Assembly: GCA_017628165.1 (NCBI GenBank) | Contig: JAGBZQ010000022.1 | Span: 1 to 23,630 of the forward strand | Origin: Kiritimatiellia bacterium | Lineage (GTDB): Bacteria > Verrucomicrobiota > Kiritimatiellia > RFP12 > UBA1067 | DNA: 23,630 bases | Reading direction: 5' to 3' | In this document: in pieces, positions 14,044-21,874 of the stretch | Layout: the number at the start of each line of letters is the position of its first letter | Numbering within the stretch: position 1 is the first letter of the stretch | Made by a program: the position numbers and the translations under genes | The notes under the pieces: model-generated | Databases searched by the model: none | The model's input: only the letters and a program-made list of their open reading frames with translations | Told to the model about the DNA's origin: nothing

Positions 14044-15078
14044 ATGACAAAAGCGTGGAGCGTCCTGCCTGACGAATGGAAACCTATTCTGAAAGAACGG
14101 GGTCTTAGGCCCTTCCGTGCCGATCAGATTCTCCAGTCGCTCTATCGCGATTACATCGGCAGCTGGGACGAGGCGACGACACTGCCTAAAGAGTTTCGCG
14201 AAACTCTCAAGACGGAATTCCCCCTGACTAAGGCCGATATACTCGAGACTTCCAGGTCAGAAGACGGCACAACCAAACTTCTCGTGGGATTTGAAGACGG
14301 CAATAGCGTTGAAACCGTCCTCATTCCAGCCACCGGACGCTTCACGCAATGCATCTCTACGCAGGTTGGATGCGCAATGGGATGCGCCTTCTGCGCAAGC
14401 GGATCACGCGGCGTAAGGCGCTCGCTTACCGCAGATGAAATTGTGGCGCAATACCTTCTTGCGCGTAAATTCGGAGAAATCACGAATATAGTTGTAATGG
14501 GGATGGGTGAACCCTTCGCCAACTACGACGAAACAATCCGCGCACTTAAGCTTATTAACGCGGGCAAAGGCCCAAACCTCGGCGCACGGCACATTACGAT
14601 TTCCACCTGCGGCGTAGTTCCCGGATTCGCAAAGTTGGCGGCAGAAGGTATCCAGTTCGAACTTTCCGTCTCCTTGCATGCGCCAAACAACACGCTCAGG
14701 AGCGAGCTTATGCCGGTCAACAAACGCTGGCCAATCGACAAGCTGCTTGAAGCATGCGCCGAATACACACGCAAGACAAAGCGAATCATCACATTTGAAT
14801 ACACCGTCATCAAAGGCGTCAACGATTCGCGCTCCCATGCCGAGGAGCTTGCCAAACAGGTCAAGCGCGTCCCGATGGCCAAGGTGAATCTCATACCCCT
14901 TTCGCCCGTCTCCCACAGGCCGGACTTCCAGACGCCAGGCGAAGAGACTCTTCTCATGTTCCTTGACGTTCTTATGAAGAATCGCATTCAGACGATGCTC
15001 CGCCGATCACGCGGCAAGGATGCAAACGCAGCCTGCGGGCAGCTGCGTCTGCGTCACATGGAAGAGGCGGGAAACTGA
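14044..15078 (+). CDS. rlmN: Dual-specificity 23S rRNA A2503 / tRNA A37 C2-methyltransferase
   Basis: A 344-residue radical-SAM enzyme that methylates C2 of A2503 in 23S rRNA and A37 of some tRNAs. The radical-SAM cluster motif is CxxxCxxC with Cys110, Cys114 and Cys117 (CAMGCAFC). Next come VVMGMGEP, the SAM-binding ISTCG segment, LHAPNN and the C-terminal AACGQLR, with catalytic Cys331 that carries the methyl group. N-terminal residues 15-55 (ERGLRPFRADQILQ) fit the family's accessory domain. The ATG at 14044 is chosen. A TTG at 14002 would add 14 basic residues and lies within two bases of the predicted transcript start, so it is less likely. AAGGCGA is distant from the ATG. The stop is six bases from the convergent clpB stop. 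Confidence 0.96.
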   Translation: MTKAWSVLPDEWKPILKERGLRPFRADQILQSLYRDYIGSWDEATTLPKEFRETLKTEFPLTKADILETSRSEDGTTKLLVGFEDGNSVETVLIPATGRFTQCISTQVGCAMGCAFCASGSRGVRRSLTADEIVAQYLLARKFGEITNIVVMGMGEPFANYDETIRALKLINAGKGPNLGARHITISTCGVVPGFAKLAAEGIQFELSVSLHAPNNTLRSELMPVNKRWPIDKLLEACAEYTRKTKRIITFEYTVIKGVNDSRSHAEELAKQVKRVPMAKVNLIPLSPVSHRPDFQTPGEETLLMFLDVLMKNRIQTMLRRSRGKDANAACGQLRLRHMEEAGN

Positions 15079-15084
15079 AGGCCG

Positions 15085-17163
15085 TTATTCTATAGTAAGC
15101 TTTCCGTCCTTGGCTCCGACAATAATTCGCGAGGAAGGAGGGAATTTTCCCGCAATAATCTCCTTTGCGATGGGATTCTCGAGATCGCGCTGGATTGCCC
15201 TTTTCACGGGGCGAGCTCCAAACACAGGATCATAGCCGTCTGAAGCAAGCACCTCAAGGGCGGCATCATCCACCTCCACGGAAAGCTGCTGCTCGGCAAG
15301 ACGCCGCGCAAAGTCCGCCACCTGCAGCTTTACGATCTCCTTGATCTCGGTCTTGCCCAAAGAATCAAATTCAATCACCTCATCGAGCCGGTTCAGAAAC
15401 TCCGGACGGAATATCTGCGCCAAATCCTCCTTGCGGGCATTGGACGTCATAATCACAACAGTATTCTTGAAAGAGACGGTTCTGCCGTGGCTGTCAGTGA
15501 GCCGCCCATCATCAAGAACCTGCAATAGAAGATTGAAGACGTCCGGATGCGCCTTTTCAATTTCATCCAGGAGAACTACAGAGAACTGCTTGCGGCGCAC
15601 AGCCTCAGTGAGCTGACCTCCCTCGTCGAATCCGACATATCCGGGAGGCGCGCCAACAAGACGCGAAACGGCGAACTTCTCCATGTATTCAGACATATCG
15701 AGCCTGATCATAGAGTTCTCGTCATCAAACAGCTCATGGGCAAGCGCCTTGGCAAGCTCCGTCTTTCCCACGCCTGTCGGACCAAGGAAAAGAAATGCTC
15801 CGACGGGCCTATTGCGGCTTTTAATTCCCGCGCGCGACCGAAGCACCGCATCAGCCACAGCCGTAACGGCCCTATCCTGGCCGATAACGCGCCGATGGAG
15901 AAATTCGCCCAGACGCATGAGCTTTTCGCGCTCGCCCTCCACAAGGCGCGAGACGGGAATTCCGCTCCAGCGAGAAACCACCTCGGCAATCTCGTCTGCG
16001 GTAACCTCCTCGCGCAGAAGCGCGTCTGGATTATCCTTGAGCGAACTTGACTCATGCTCTTTGAGACGCTTTTCAAGATCAGGGATAACGCCATACTTTA
16101 CACGCGCCGCCGTTTCGTTGTCTCCCTTGACGAGAGCATTCTCGTAGCGCTGACGCGCTTCTTCGAGAGCAGATCTCACCTTACGGACCTCCTCAAGCGC
16201 ATCTTTCTCGGCCTTCCACTGCTTGGTCATTTTATCGGCCTTCACTTTAAGATCGCCAAGCTCGGACTGAAGATCTTTGAGACGCGCCTTGGATGCCGCA
16301 TCCTTCTCCTTCTTCAACGCGATTTCCTCGATCTCAAGACGGCGAACATGACGCGAGATTTCATCAAGCTCCTGCGGGCAAGAGTCCATCTCCGTCCTGA
16401 TCCCGGCGCAAGCCTCGTCAAGAAGATCTATCGCCTTGTCAGGGAGGAAACGATCTTGGATATAGCGCGAAGAGAGAACGACGGAACTAACGAGCGCCTC
16501 ATCACGAATGTGAACATTATGATATTTCTCGAAACGCTCCTTAATGCCGCGCATAATGGAAATCGTATCCTCCTCGTCTGGCGGCTCTACAGCCACGGGC
16601 TGAAAGCGCCGTTCAAGCGCGGCATCAGACTCCATATACTTTCTGTATTCATCAAGAGTTGTTGCGCCTACACAGTGAAGTTCGCCGCGCGCCAACATGG
16701 GCTTAAGCATATTCCCGGCATCGGAGGAGCCTTCGGTTTTGCCAGCACCGACGATTGTATGGATCTCGTCAATGAAAAGGATTATCTTTCCGTCGGAATC
16801 CTTGATCTTTTTGAGAACGGCCTTGAGACGCTCCTCAAACTGTCCGCGATACATCGCGCCGGCCATGAGAGATGTCATATCGAGCGAAAAGACGATTCTG
16901 TCCTTCAGACCTTCCGGGACATCCCCGCGGTTGATGCGCTGCGCAAGCCCTTCAACGATAGCGGTCTTGCCCACTCCTGGCTCACCAATAAGGACAGGAT
17001 TATTTTTTGTTTTGCGGGAAAGAATACGAATGACATCGCGAATTTCTCTATCCCTTCCGATCACGGGATCGAGTTTACCAGTCTTGGCCAATGCGGTCAA
17101 ATCGCTGCCGTATTTCTCAAGGCAATTTTCGTTATCTTCCGGAGGTGTATAACTTGCATTCAT
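15085..17163 (-). CDS. clpB: ClpB-type AAA+ disaggregase lacking the N-terminal domain
   Basis: A 692-residue protein with two AAA+ modules. Module 1: Walker A GEPGVGKT (60-67), Walker B LFIDE (129-133) and the pore loop AMYRG (103-107). Then comes a ClpB-type coiled-coil middle domain (about 260-375; RRLEIEEIALKKEKDA, QWKAEKDALEEVRK). Module 2: Walker A GPTGVGKT (461-468), Walker B LLDE (531-534) and pore loop GYVGF (508-512). The C-terminus follows ClpB (GYDPVFGARPVKRAIQ). It starts right before module 1 (LEKYGSDLTALAKTGKLDPV), so the 140-odd-residue N domain of full ClpB is absent. About 22 residues after TSN in module 2 are also missing. The ATG at 17161-17163 has AAAGGAG seven bases upstream. 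ClpB solubilises aggregates with DnaK; no IGL/IGF loop is seen for ClpP docking. Confidence 0.93.
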   Translation of the reverse strand: MNASYTPPEDNENCLEKYGSDLTALAKTGKLDPVIGRDREIRDVIRILSRKTKNNPVLIGEPGVGKTAIVEGLAQRINRGDVPEGLKDRIVFSLDMTSLMAGAMYRGQFEERLKAVLKKIKDSDGKIILFIDEIHTIVGAGKTEGSSDAGNMLKPMLARGELHCVGATTLDEYRKYMESDAALERRFQPVAVEPPDEEDTISIMRGIKERFEKYHNVHIRDEALVSSVVLSSRYIQDRFLPDKAIDLLDEACAGIRTEMDSCPQELDEISRHVRRLEIEEIALKKEKDAASKARLKDLQSELGDLKVKADKMTKQWKAEKDALEEVRKVRSALEEARQRYENALVKGDNETAARVKYGVIPDLEKRLKEHESSSLKDNPDALLREEVTADEIAEVVSRWSGIPVSRLVEGEREKLMRLGEFLHRRVIGQDRAVTAVADAVLRSRAGIKSRNRPVGAFLFLGPTGVGKTELAKALAHELFDDENSMIRLDMSEYMEKFAVSRLVGAPPGYVGFDEGGQLTEAVRRKQFSVVLLDEIEKAHPDVFNLLLQVLDDGRLTDSHGRTVSFKNTVVIMTSNARKEDLAQIFRPEFLNRLDEVIEFDSLGKTEIKEIVKLQVADFARRLAEQQLSVEVDDAALEVLASDGYDPVFGARPVKRAIQRDLENPIAKEIIAGKFPPSSRIIVGAKDGKLTIE

Positions 17164-17195
17164 GATATTGCTCCTTTCATCTTCACCACTCAAAA

Positions 17196-17212
17196 AGCAA
17201 ATTCCATGCCAA
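17196..17212 (-). promoter_or_regulatory. Sigma-54-type -24/-12 promoter candidate for clpB
   Basis: The minus strand reads TTGGCATGGAATTTGCT. It matches the sigma-54 consensus YTGGCACG-N4-TTGCW except T for C in the -24 box, and the GG and GC pairs have the required 10-base separation. A start near 17186 would give a leader of about 23 bases containing the AAAGGAG site of clpB. No activator binding site was identified. Confidence 0.4.
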
Positions 17213-17294
17213 AGCCCGCAAACACGATTTCCGCGCCAACTTGTCCCAAAATTGCGACATTCTGTCACATTTCATGCGCCACTCCACCGGAAAG

Positions 17295-18020
17295 TTAGTT
17301 GCGCAAGTGCAACAACCGCATCATTTTATCTTGAAGCCTCTTTTGCCAAGTTGGAGTACCAAAATAAGTCAAAGTTCCAACAAAACAATTTTTTGGATAT
17401 TTCTTCTCTAAATACGGTAAATGCCTATAGAAACGCTCTGTCGCCTTGCTCCCTGAATGATGACAACACTTAACTGGATGTACGTATGACAAAATACGAT
17501 ATTTAACTTTTGCCATTGCGCAAAAATCCTCAACATAAAAATCAAAATAAAGATTCTCATCAAACCGAAGATTATGCTTTTTCACAAGAGATGAATGCAC
17601 TATAAGACAACAACAATCAAAAGCCTCGACAACAAGTGGTCTTGAAACAAATCTGCCAGGATACCATGCCACCCCGCTTCCATCACGATTTACTTCAATC
17701 ATATTACCATATATGACTTGCATCCCAAACCCACATAAACCCTTACGACAACCACCAACCACCCCATGTAGAAATCTCTTATCAAAATTGTTGACGAGCT
17801 CCGAAAGTTTTTCCCGTAATTCAAAATCTTCGTGACAAAAAACAAACCAAGAATCATTTGAATAATCATACTGTTCCAAAAAACTGTTATAACATACAGG
17901 TATTGGTTTATTTTCTTCGCGATTATCAAAAACATGAAATCTCACGCCTGTACAGTTCTGATTATTGCGAACACACTTGTTAAACATACTAAAATCGCGA
18001 ACTGCGGAAATAAGATTCAT
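17295..18020 (-). CDS. Glycosyltransferase-like protein (GT2_5/StrF-like domain)
   Basis: A 241-residue protein. The N-terminus NLISAVRDFSMFNKCVRNNQ, the segment FHVFDNREE, then NSFLEQYDYSNDSWFVFCHED (HED at 63-65) follow the pattern of the Glyco_tranf_2_5 family, single-domain GT-A proteins. Such proteins sit in glycan and secondary-metabolite clusters, and their chemistry is mostly unproven. The second half has GVAWYPGRFV, a possible acceptor region, and DFYVEDFCAMAKVK. It is the last gene of the five-gene cassette, 38 bases behind its neighbour, with only a weak ribosome binding site (GAGAAT). The composition is strikingly AT-rich: one sampled 60-base line (17461-17520) has 21 G+C, unlike the housekeeping genes around it. 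It probably transfers a sugar in surface-glycan assembly. Confidence 0.6.
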   Translation of the reverse strand: MNLISAVRDFSMFNKCVRNNQNCTGVRFHVFDNREENKPIPVCYNSFLEQYDYSNDSWFVFCHEDFELREKLSELVNNFDKRFLHGVVGGCRKGLCGFGMQVIYGNMIEVNRDGSGVAWYPGRFVSRPLVVEAFDCCCLIVHSSLVKKHNLRFDENLYFDFYVEDFCAMAKVKYRILSYVHPVKCCHHSGSKATERFYRHLPYLEKKYPKNCFVGTLTYFGTPTWQKRLQDKMMRLLHLRN

Positions 18021-18058
18021 ATTTTATTATTCTCATATACAATGTTCATTAAACTATC

Positions 18059-18859
18059 TTATGTGCGAAAATGCTCCTTGATTTTTCGAAGGGCCGCCCA
18101 CGAATGAAAACCGAAAGGCATATCCTCCATCCGTTCATCTTGCAACAAGTCTTCACACAGCGAAAAGCGTAAAGATTCCTGACGAGGAGCTAGGGCGATT
18201 TCTTTAGAGTATCCTATATGCCATCTCGGCAAGAATCTGGTAAAAAAAATATCCTCATACAACAAATAACAATCTGGAATAATTTTCCACAAACGATTAT
18301 ATGCAGAAGCTCCAATCTCACATATTTTGCGAGATCTCAAAGCAAATCCTCCATTGCCGGCGCCATCATTTCGGGATAAAAGAATTTTACTTACAAAATC
18401 ATCTGATTGAATATTCCATGGGCCTCCGATATAATCCCATTTCCCCAAAAAGCCTTCCAAAGCGCTGCGTAAAGGGAACCCATCAGGATGAATATTGAGA
18501 ACATACGAAGTATCAAAACGATTAGGCATCGTTTTGATCATATTTCGAGAAAACCCAACAATATCCCCCATCTTCAACGTATTATCAACATCAATGCGCA
18601 AATCAGCTCCGAAAACAGACTGCAGATATTCGAGTCGCTCTGTCATTTGATTGACCACAAGGGTCGTCTTAAGACGCCCACACCATCTGTATGTCTCCCG
18701 CAACGCTAACTCTATAGACTCTACATACTGTGGCATTTTATCTTTACTGCCAAAAACATAAGAAAGTACCGTGACATCACAACACCCCTTCTCTACCGGC
18801 AATCCTGCTGCCAGATTTTCTCCCATACGCTGCTCTTTCCATTGAGACAAATCAAACAT
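18059..18859 (-). CDS. DUF5672-like putative glycosyltransferase
   Basis: A 266-residue protein. Blocks typical of DUF5672 are present in order: YVLNIHPDGF (119-128), WDYIGGPW (141-148), GNGGFALRSR (168-177), YEDIFF (201-206), and FGFHSW (249-254). The family is annotated as glycosyltransferase-like from context; donor and acceptor are unknown. The ATG at 18857-18859 has GAGAGGTGA nine bases upstream. A TTG at 18883 would overlap the upstream GT2 gene by 17 bases and is less likely. It starts 7 bases after the GT2 stop, so the genes are translationally close. No membrane segment, so it is presumably cytosolic or membrane-associated via partners. Confidence 0.7.
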   Translation of the reverse strand: MFDLSQWKEQRMGENLAAGLPVEKGCCDVTVLSYVFGSKDKMPQYVESIELALRETYRWCGRLKTTLVVNQMTERLEYLQSVFGADLRIDVDNTLKMGDIVGFSRNMIKTMPNRFDTSYVLNIHPDGFPLRSALEGFLGKWDYIGGPWNIQSDDFVSKILLSRNDGAGNGGFALRSRKICEIGASAYNRLWKIIPDCYLLYEDIFFTRFLPRWHIGYSKEIALAPRQESLRFSLCEDLLQDERMEDMPFGFHSWAALRKIKEHFRT

Positions 18860-18866
18860 AACAATC

Positions 18867-19640
18867 TCACCTCTCGCGAACAATCGAAAATTTCCGCAAT
18901 TCCGAAATAAGCGCGCATAAATTCCTAAAAGACAAATGCCTTACTATTACAGACAGCGAAAACCAAAAGAGATGGGGGAAAAGCTTTCTTGCCAAAACCA
19001 TGCCGCCCATTGCGCGTTCTTGCGCAATTTTCCGCATATATGTGTATCCTGCGAAAACATTTTGGATATATTTTGGAGAAACAGCCCTAGAGAAACTGCC
19101 TTGATTTGGACGGCAATAATACAATTCATCTTTTACGACAACGCTTTTTAGAGCCATAAAGCCAAGCTCCCAAAAAAAAGCAGTGTCCTCACCACCTGTA
19201 ATCTCAAGGAATCGAACGTTCTTTATTGATTCATAGCGAAATATATGCTCCCAAACAAAGATAGAATGATTGACGCCTCTATTGGATTTGAATCTGACCA
19301 TATCAGCATCGTATCTTTTTATCGTATCCAATGCCACAGCAACCGCATTGGGCATAAGTATGTCATCCTGGTCGGCAAACATCACATAAGGCGTTTCTAC
19401 TATATCTAACGCCATATTCCGTGCCGCACCCACACCACCATTAGAACGGGAAAGTATTCTAAACCGATTATCTCTGTCAGAGAAATATTTAAGAATTTCC
19501 GCCGAAGAATCAACCGATCCGTCATCGACACAAATACACACCCAATCAGAACATGTCTGATTCCTGATGGAATCGAGCAATTCCGAGAGAAACTTCTCTC
19601 CGTTGTAAACTCCAACAATTATGGAAACAGACACACTCAT
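18867..19640 (-). CDS. GT2 family glycosyltransferase
   Basis: A 257-residue inverting GT-A enzyme. The N-terminus is the GT2 start VSIIVGVYNGEKFLSELLDS, followed by CVDDGSVDSS (38-47), SNGGVGAARN (66-75) and the metal/nucleotide motif ADQDD (89-93). A hydrophobic segment near 221-245 (LFWFSLSVIVRHLSFRNLCA) may anchor it to the membrane. The donor sugar cannot be told. The ATG at 19638-19640 follows the upstream GT8 stop by one base (TGAGATG), which implies translational coupling. It is the third gene of the cassette. The length is near the short end for GT2 enzymes, but the fold core is complete. Confidence 0.88.
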   Translation of the reverse strand: MSVSVSIIVGVYNGEKFLSELLDSIRNQTCSDWVCICVDDGSVDSSAEILKYFSDRDNRFRILSRSNGGVGAARNMALDIVETPYVMFADQDDILMPNAVAVALDTIKRYDADMVRFKSNRGVNHSIFVWEHIFRYESIKNVRFLEITGGEDTAFFWELGFMALKSVVVKDELYYCRPNQGSFSRAVSPKYIQNVFAGYTYMRKIAQERAMGGMVLARKLFPHLFWFSLSVIVRHLSFRNLCALISELRKFSIVRER

Positions 19641-19641
19641 C

Positions 19642-20658
19642 TCAATTTCGCAGAAAAGATTCTCTTATTTTTTCAATTTGAGAAAAAGGCCCTTCATATG
19701 CCTGAACCAAATCCAACAAGCAACTCAATCTTGCTGGGCGAAGCCCCAACCGAAGCATCAGTCTACAAAGAAATAAAAGAACGAAGGCTTTTAATCGAAG
19801 CTTAAAGCACACCTCTGGCTTCTGGGATTCCCTCTGGCCAAGGCAAGCTATCTGAAACGTATGCCATATTGCGTTAGCTCGATAAGAAAGGCGAATACAT
19901 AAAGCATCGAAGGCATTCTGAGCCTTCTTCCATGGCCACCCGCCAGAAAAATGTATTGCCTTTATCGTCACATCATCCCTATAGCATTCATGAACAAAAA
20001 GCCCCCAACCTTCCGAAAAAATCCCCTTGCTTGACATACAAAGGTAATTCAATACGGATTGATCAACAGTCGCAGGATTAGGATACTTCCGCAGAAACTC
20101 CCAGCACCCATTGACAACATCCAACGAACGCATCAAGTCAAGATTCATTGCTACAAGCCCCGCACAGAAATATTCATCTGCCGAATAAGGGAGGTTGTTT
20201 TCCGAAAACCATCTGGCATCTAAACTTCTGTCGCCAAACGGGTTTTTATGCCCAACTATCGCCTTGCCGCTCTTGCGCAATTCTTCAAGCATATCTGCTG
20301 GATCCTCAACAAAAAAAACATCACAATCAGAATAAATGCATGACTCTACAGATTCTAATATCCTTGGCAGCAAAACCCGCGCCCATGTTGCCTTACTGCC
20401 GTTTGTCCACCCGCATAAACCGTCAAAACACCGCATATCAATCTTATGGCGCACAACCTGCACATGAACTTTAACCCTCTTTGCCACAAAAGATATCCTA
20501 CGCTCGTAATCAGCCCAATTATCATCAGATATCCCGCAATCAAGAATGTGAATCACTAATTCACTATGCCCAGACCTTGAGGCATAAACGGCACTAGCCG
20601 AAGAAACAAACAATTGTTCCGTAAATCCGTTATCTGAAGCAAAAACAATATCTACCAT
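19642..20658 (-). CDS. GT8 family glycosyltransferase (LgtC/WaaJ-like)
   Basis: A 338-residue retaining GT-A enzyme. The N-terminus VDIVFASDNGFTEQLFVSSA, the metal-binding DCD at 111-113 within CIYSDCDVFFV, the DQSVLNY block and IHFSGGWPWK near the end of the domain are typical of bacterial GT8 galactosyl/glucosyltransferases acting on lipopolysaccharide cores. A basic C-terminal tail with a hydrophobic stretch (FKLRLKAFVLLFLCRLML) is a likely membrane-contact helix, as in LgtC. The ATG at 20656-20658 is chosen; an in-frame TTG 30 bases earlier overlaps the GT17 gene. Only AGGT is seen as ribosome binding site. It begins five bases after the GT17 stop and runs into the GT2 gene with one base between. 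Confidence 0.88.
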   Translation of the reverse strand: MVDIVFASDNGFTEQLFVSSASAVYASRSGHSELVIHILDCGISDDNWADYERRISFVAKRVKVHVQVVRHKIDMRCFDGLCGWTNGSKATWARVLLPRILESVESCIYSDCDVFFVEDPADMLEELRKSGKAIVGHKNPFGDRSLDARWFSENNLPYSADEYFCAGLVAMNLDLMRSLDVVNGCWEFLRKYPNPATVDQSVLNYLCMSSKGIFSEGWGLFVHECYRDDVTIKAIHFSGGWPWKKAQNAFDALCIRLSYRANAIWHTFQIACLGQRESQKPEVCFKLRLKAFVLLFLCRLMLRLGLRPARLSCLLDLVQAYEGPFSQIEKIRESFLRN

Positions 20659-20663
20659 ATATT

Positions 20664-21662
20664 TTACCTGAAATTTATTTTCTCCCAAAAACCGGTCAAC
20701 GCCCGTTTAAGACAAACAGGCATAAGCTGGCTAACAGAACGATACAAAACACCCCTCAACACAGTAATAATACGCAGACAAAAAACCTTTCTATAATAGT
20801 CATCCGGCACGTTTAAAATCAAATGACTGAAGCGCCCAGAGTTATCCACAACATATTCAGGGAAAACTCCTTTAGCCAGTGGCACCGCGAAAGTATCTCT
20901 CCTGCCGTTCAAGACATTTTCGCCTCGAAAAAGCCGCGCTTCAACACTGCCGAGGGCGACCATCGCTTCTTGATGCGAAAACGCGAAAAGCTTCTCTTTT
21001 ATTTTCTGAACTCCGCCCATATATGTAAAATGCCAGCCCGCACGGCGAATTATAACTGTCGGTTTTAGAAAGCGCACTTTCTGAATGACATTTCCCTGGC
21101 ACTCTGACTCCACCGTATACCTAGAATAGTCAACGCCATCAAGTTTGCCGCTTTTATGAAAAGTCTTCCACGACAACGCCACAGAACCAAGATACCACCA
21201 TGGATTGCGAAAATCCTTGAAATTCAAAAAGCAACCAAAGACCTCCTCTTCGAATCTTACAACTTCTCCTTGAGAAGCCATTAAGACAGCTTCAGGTATT
21301 TTTTCCGGCCTTGGAATTTCATCCACATCGGAAACAATAATCACATCATTGTCTTCAGCATTTGAAAGCCCCCTAATCAACGCATTACGCTGGCGATTCT
21401 CATTCACCCACGGTAGCTTGTAAATATCCTGGGACACTTCCTCTTCCGGAAGCAAATCATCAACTCTGACATATATGATCTTGTCTGCAAAATCCGAAAA
21501 TCGCTCGCGGTTTTCCGCAAATAAAAGTGCTTTAGGTTTCCCGGTATACGTTCGCGTTGCCTCTGCAATCACAAACTTATCCCCCACGTCTTTCAATGTA
21601 TGCAACCTGATTTCAAGTAAATCAAGTTCATTAAAAAAAGTAAAACAATCGTAAATCATCAT
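20664..21662 (-). CDS. GT17 family glycosyltransferase
   Basis: A 332-residue protein matching the GT17 (beta-1,4-N-acetylglucosaminyltransferase-like) pattern. The start is MIYDCFTFFNELDLLEIRL, followed by FVIAEATRTYTGKPKALLF, the metal motif DVD at 112-114 within IVSDVDEIPRP, PWWYLG, and GWHFTYMGG. The eukaryotic prototype adds bisecting GlcNAc to N-glycans; bacterial members occur in surface-polysaccharide loci with unknown acceptors. Two adjacent ATGs (21662 and 21659) share the GGTGGGG ribosome binding site; the second has the better spacing. It is the first gene of the cassette. The region upstream holds several weak -10-like boxes (TATAAG, TATAGA) and no clear -35. Its AT-rich composition resembles the rest of the cassette. 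Confidence 0.85.
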   Translation of the reverse strand: MMIYDCFTFFNELDLLEIRLHTLKDVGDKFVIAEATRTYTGKPKALLFAENRERFSDFADKIIYVRVDDLLPEEEVSQDIYKLPWVNENRQRNALIRGLSNAEDNDVIIVSDVDEIPRPEKIPEAVLMASQGEVVRFEEEVFGCFLNFKDFRNPWWYLGSVALSWKTFHKSGKLDGVDYSRYTVESECQGNVIQKVRFLKPTVIIRRAGWHFTYMGGVQKIKEKLFAFSHQEAMVALGSVEARLFRGENVLNGRRDTFAVPLAKGVFPEYVVDNSGRFSHLILNVPDDYYRKVFCLRIITVLRGVLYRSVSQLMPVCLKRALTGFWEKINFR

Positions 21663-21874
21663 TCCCCACCATATCGCTCTTTTACTTCTTTGTCTATACC
21701 AGCAAATTGCACACCCTTATAATCAATTTCACACCGCATCGCCACCTGCTATCATATAGGAAAAATCAAATCCAGTGAGCTAAAGCCCCATACGGAGCTT
21801 TAGCTCACCCTTTGGCCGATCGCCATTGCGCTCAGAATCAAGAGCGTGAATCACATTTCCCCTTACCCCGCCTG
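21663..21874. other. Intergenic region between the glycan cassette and fucI
   Basis: About 210 bases. The half next to the cassette is AT-rich and should hold its promoter, but no convincing pair of boxes could be assigned. The middle contains the fucI terminator hairpin. No open frame with a ribosome binding site, RNA gene or repeat array was seen. Confidence 0.6.
21775..21808 (-). terminator. Hairpin terminator after fucI
   Basis: GTGAGCTAAAGC (21775-21786) and GCTTTAGCTCAC (21797-21808) are a perfect 12-base inverted repeat with a 10-base loop. On the minus strand it is followed after a few bases by T-rich GATTTGATTTTTCC. It sits 66 bases after the fucI stop and isolates fucI from the glycan cassette. 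The U-tract is imperfect, so termination efficiency is uncertain. Confidence 0.7.

Noticed and set aside
17254..17268. GCGACA-TTC-TGTCAC hairpin after the glycan cassette, considered as its terminator
   Set aside because: The stem is short with one mismatch and a 3-base loop, and only a few T residues follow. Too weak to call.
16054..17298. Long plus-strand open frame opposite clpB (414 codons)
   Set aside because: It is a shadow of the clpB coding sequence; the minus-strand frame holds all AAA+ motifs.
21809..21874. Short palindromic pieces such as GGCCGATCGCC and CGCTC/GAGCG downstream of fucI
   Set aside because: Stems of 5 bases or fewer with no T-tract; the 12-base hairpin at 21775-21808 explains termination better.
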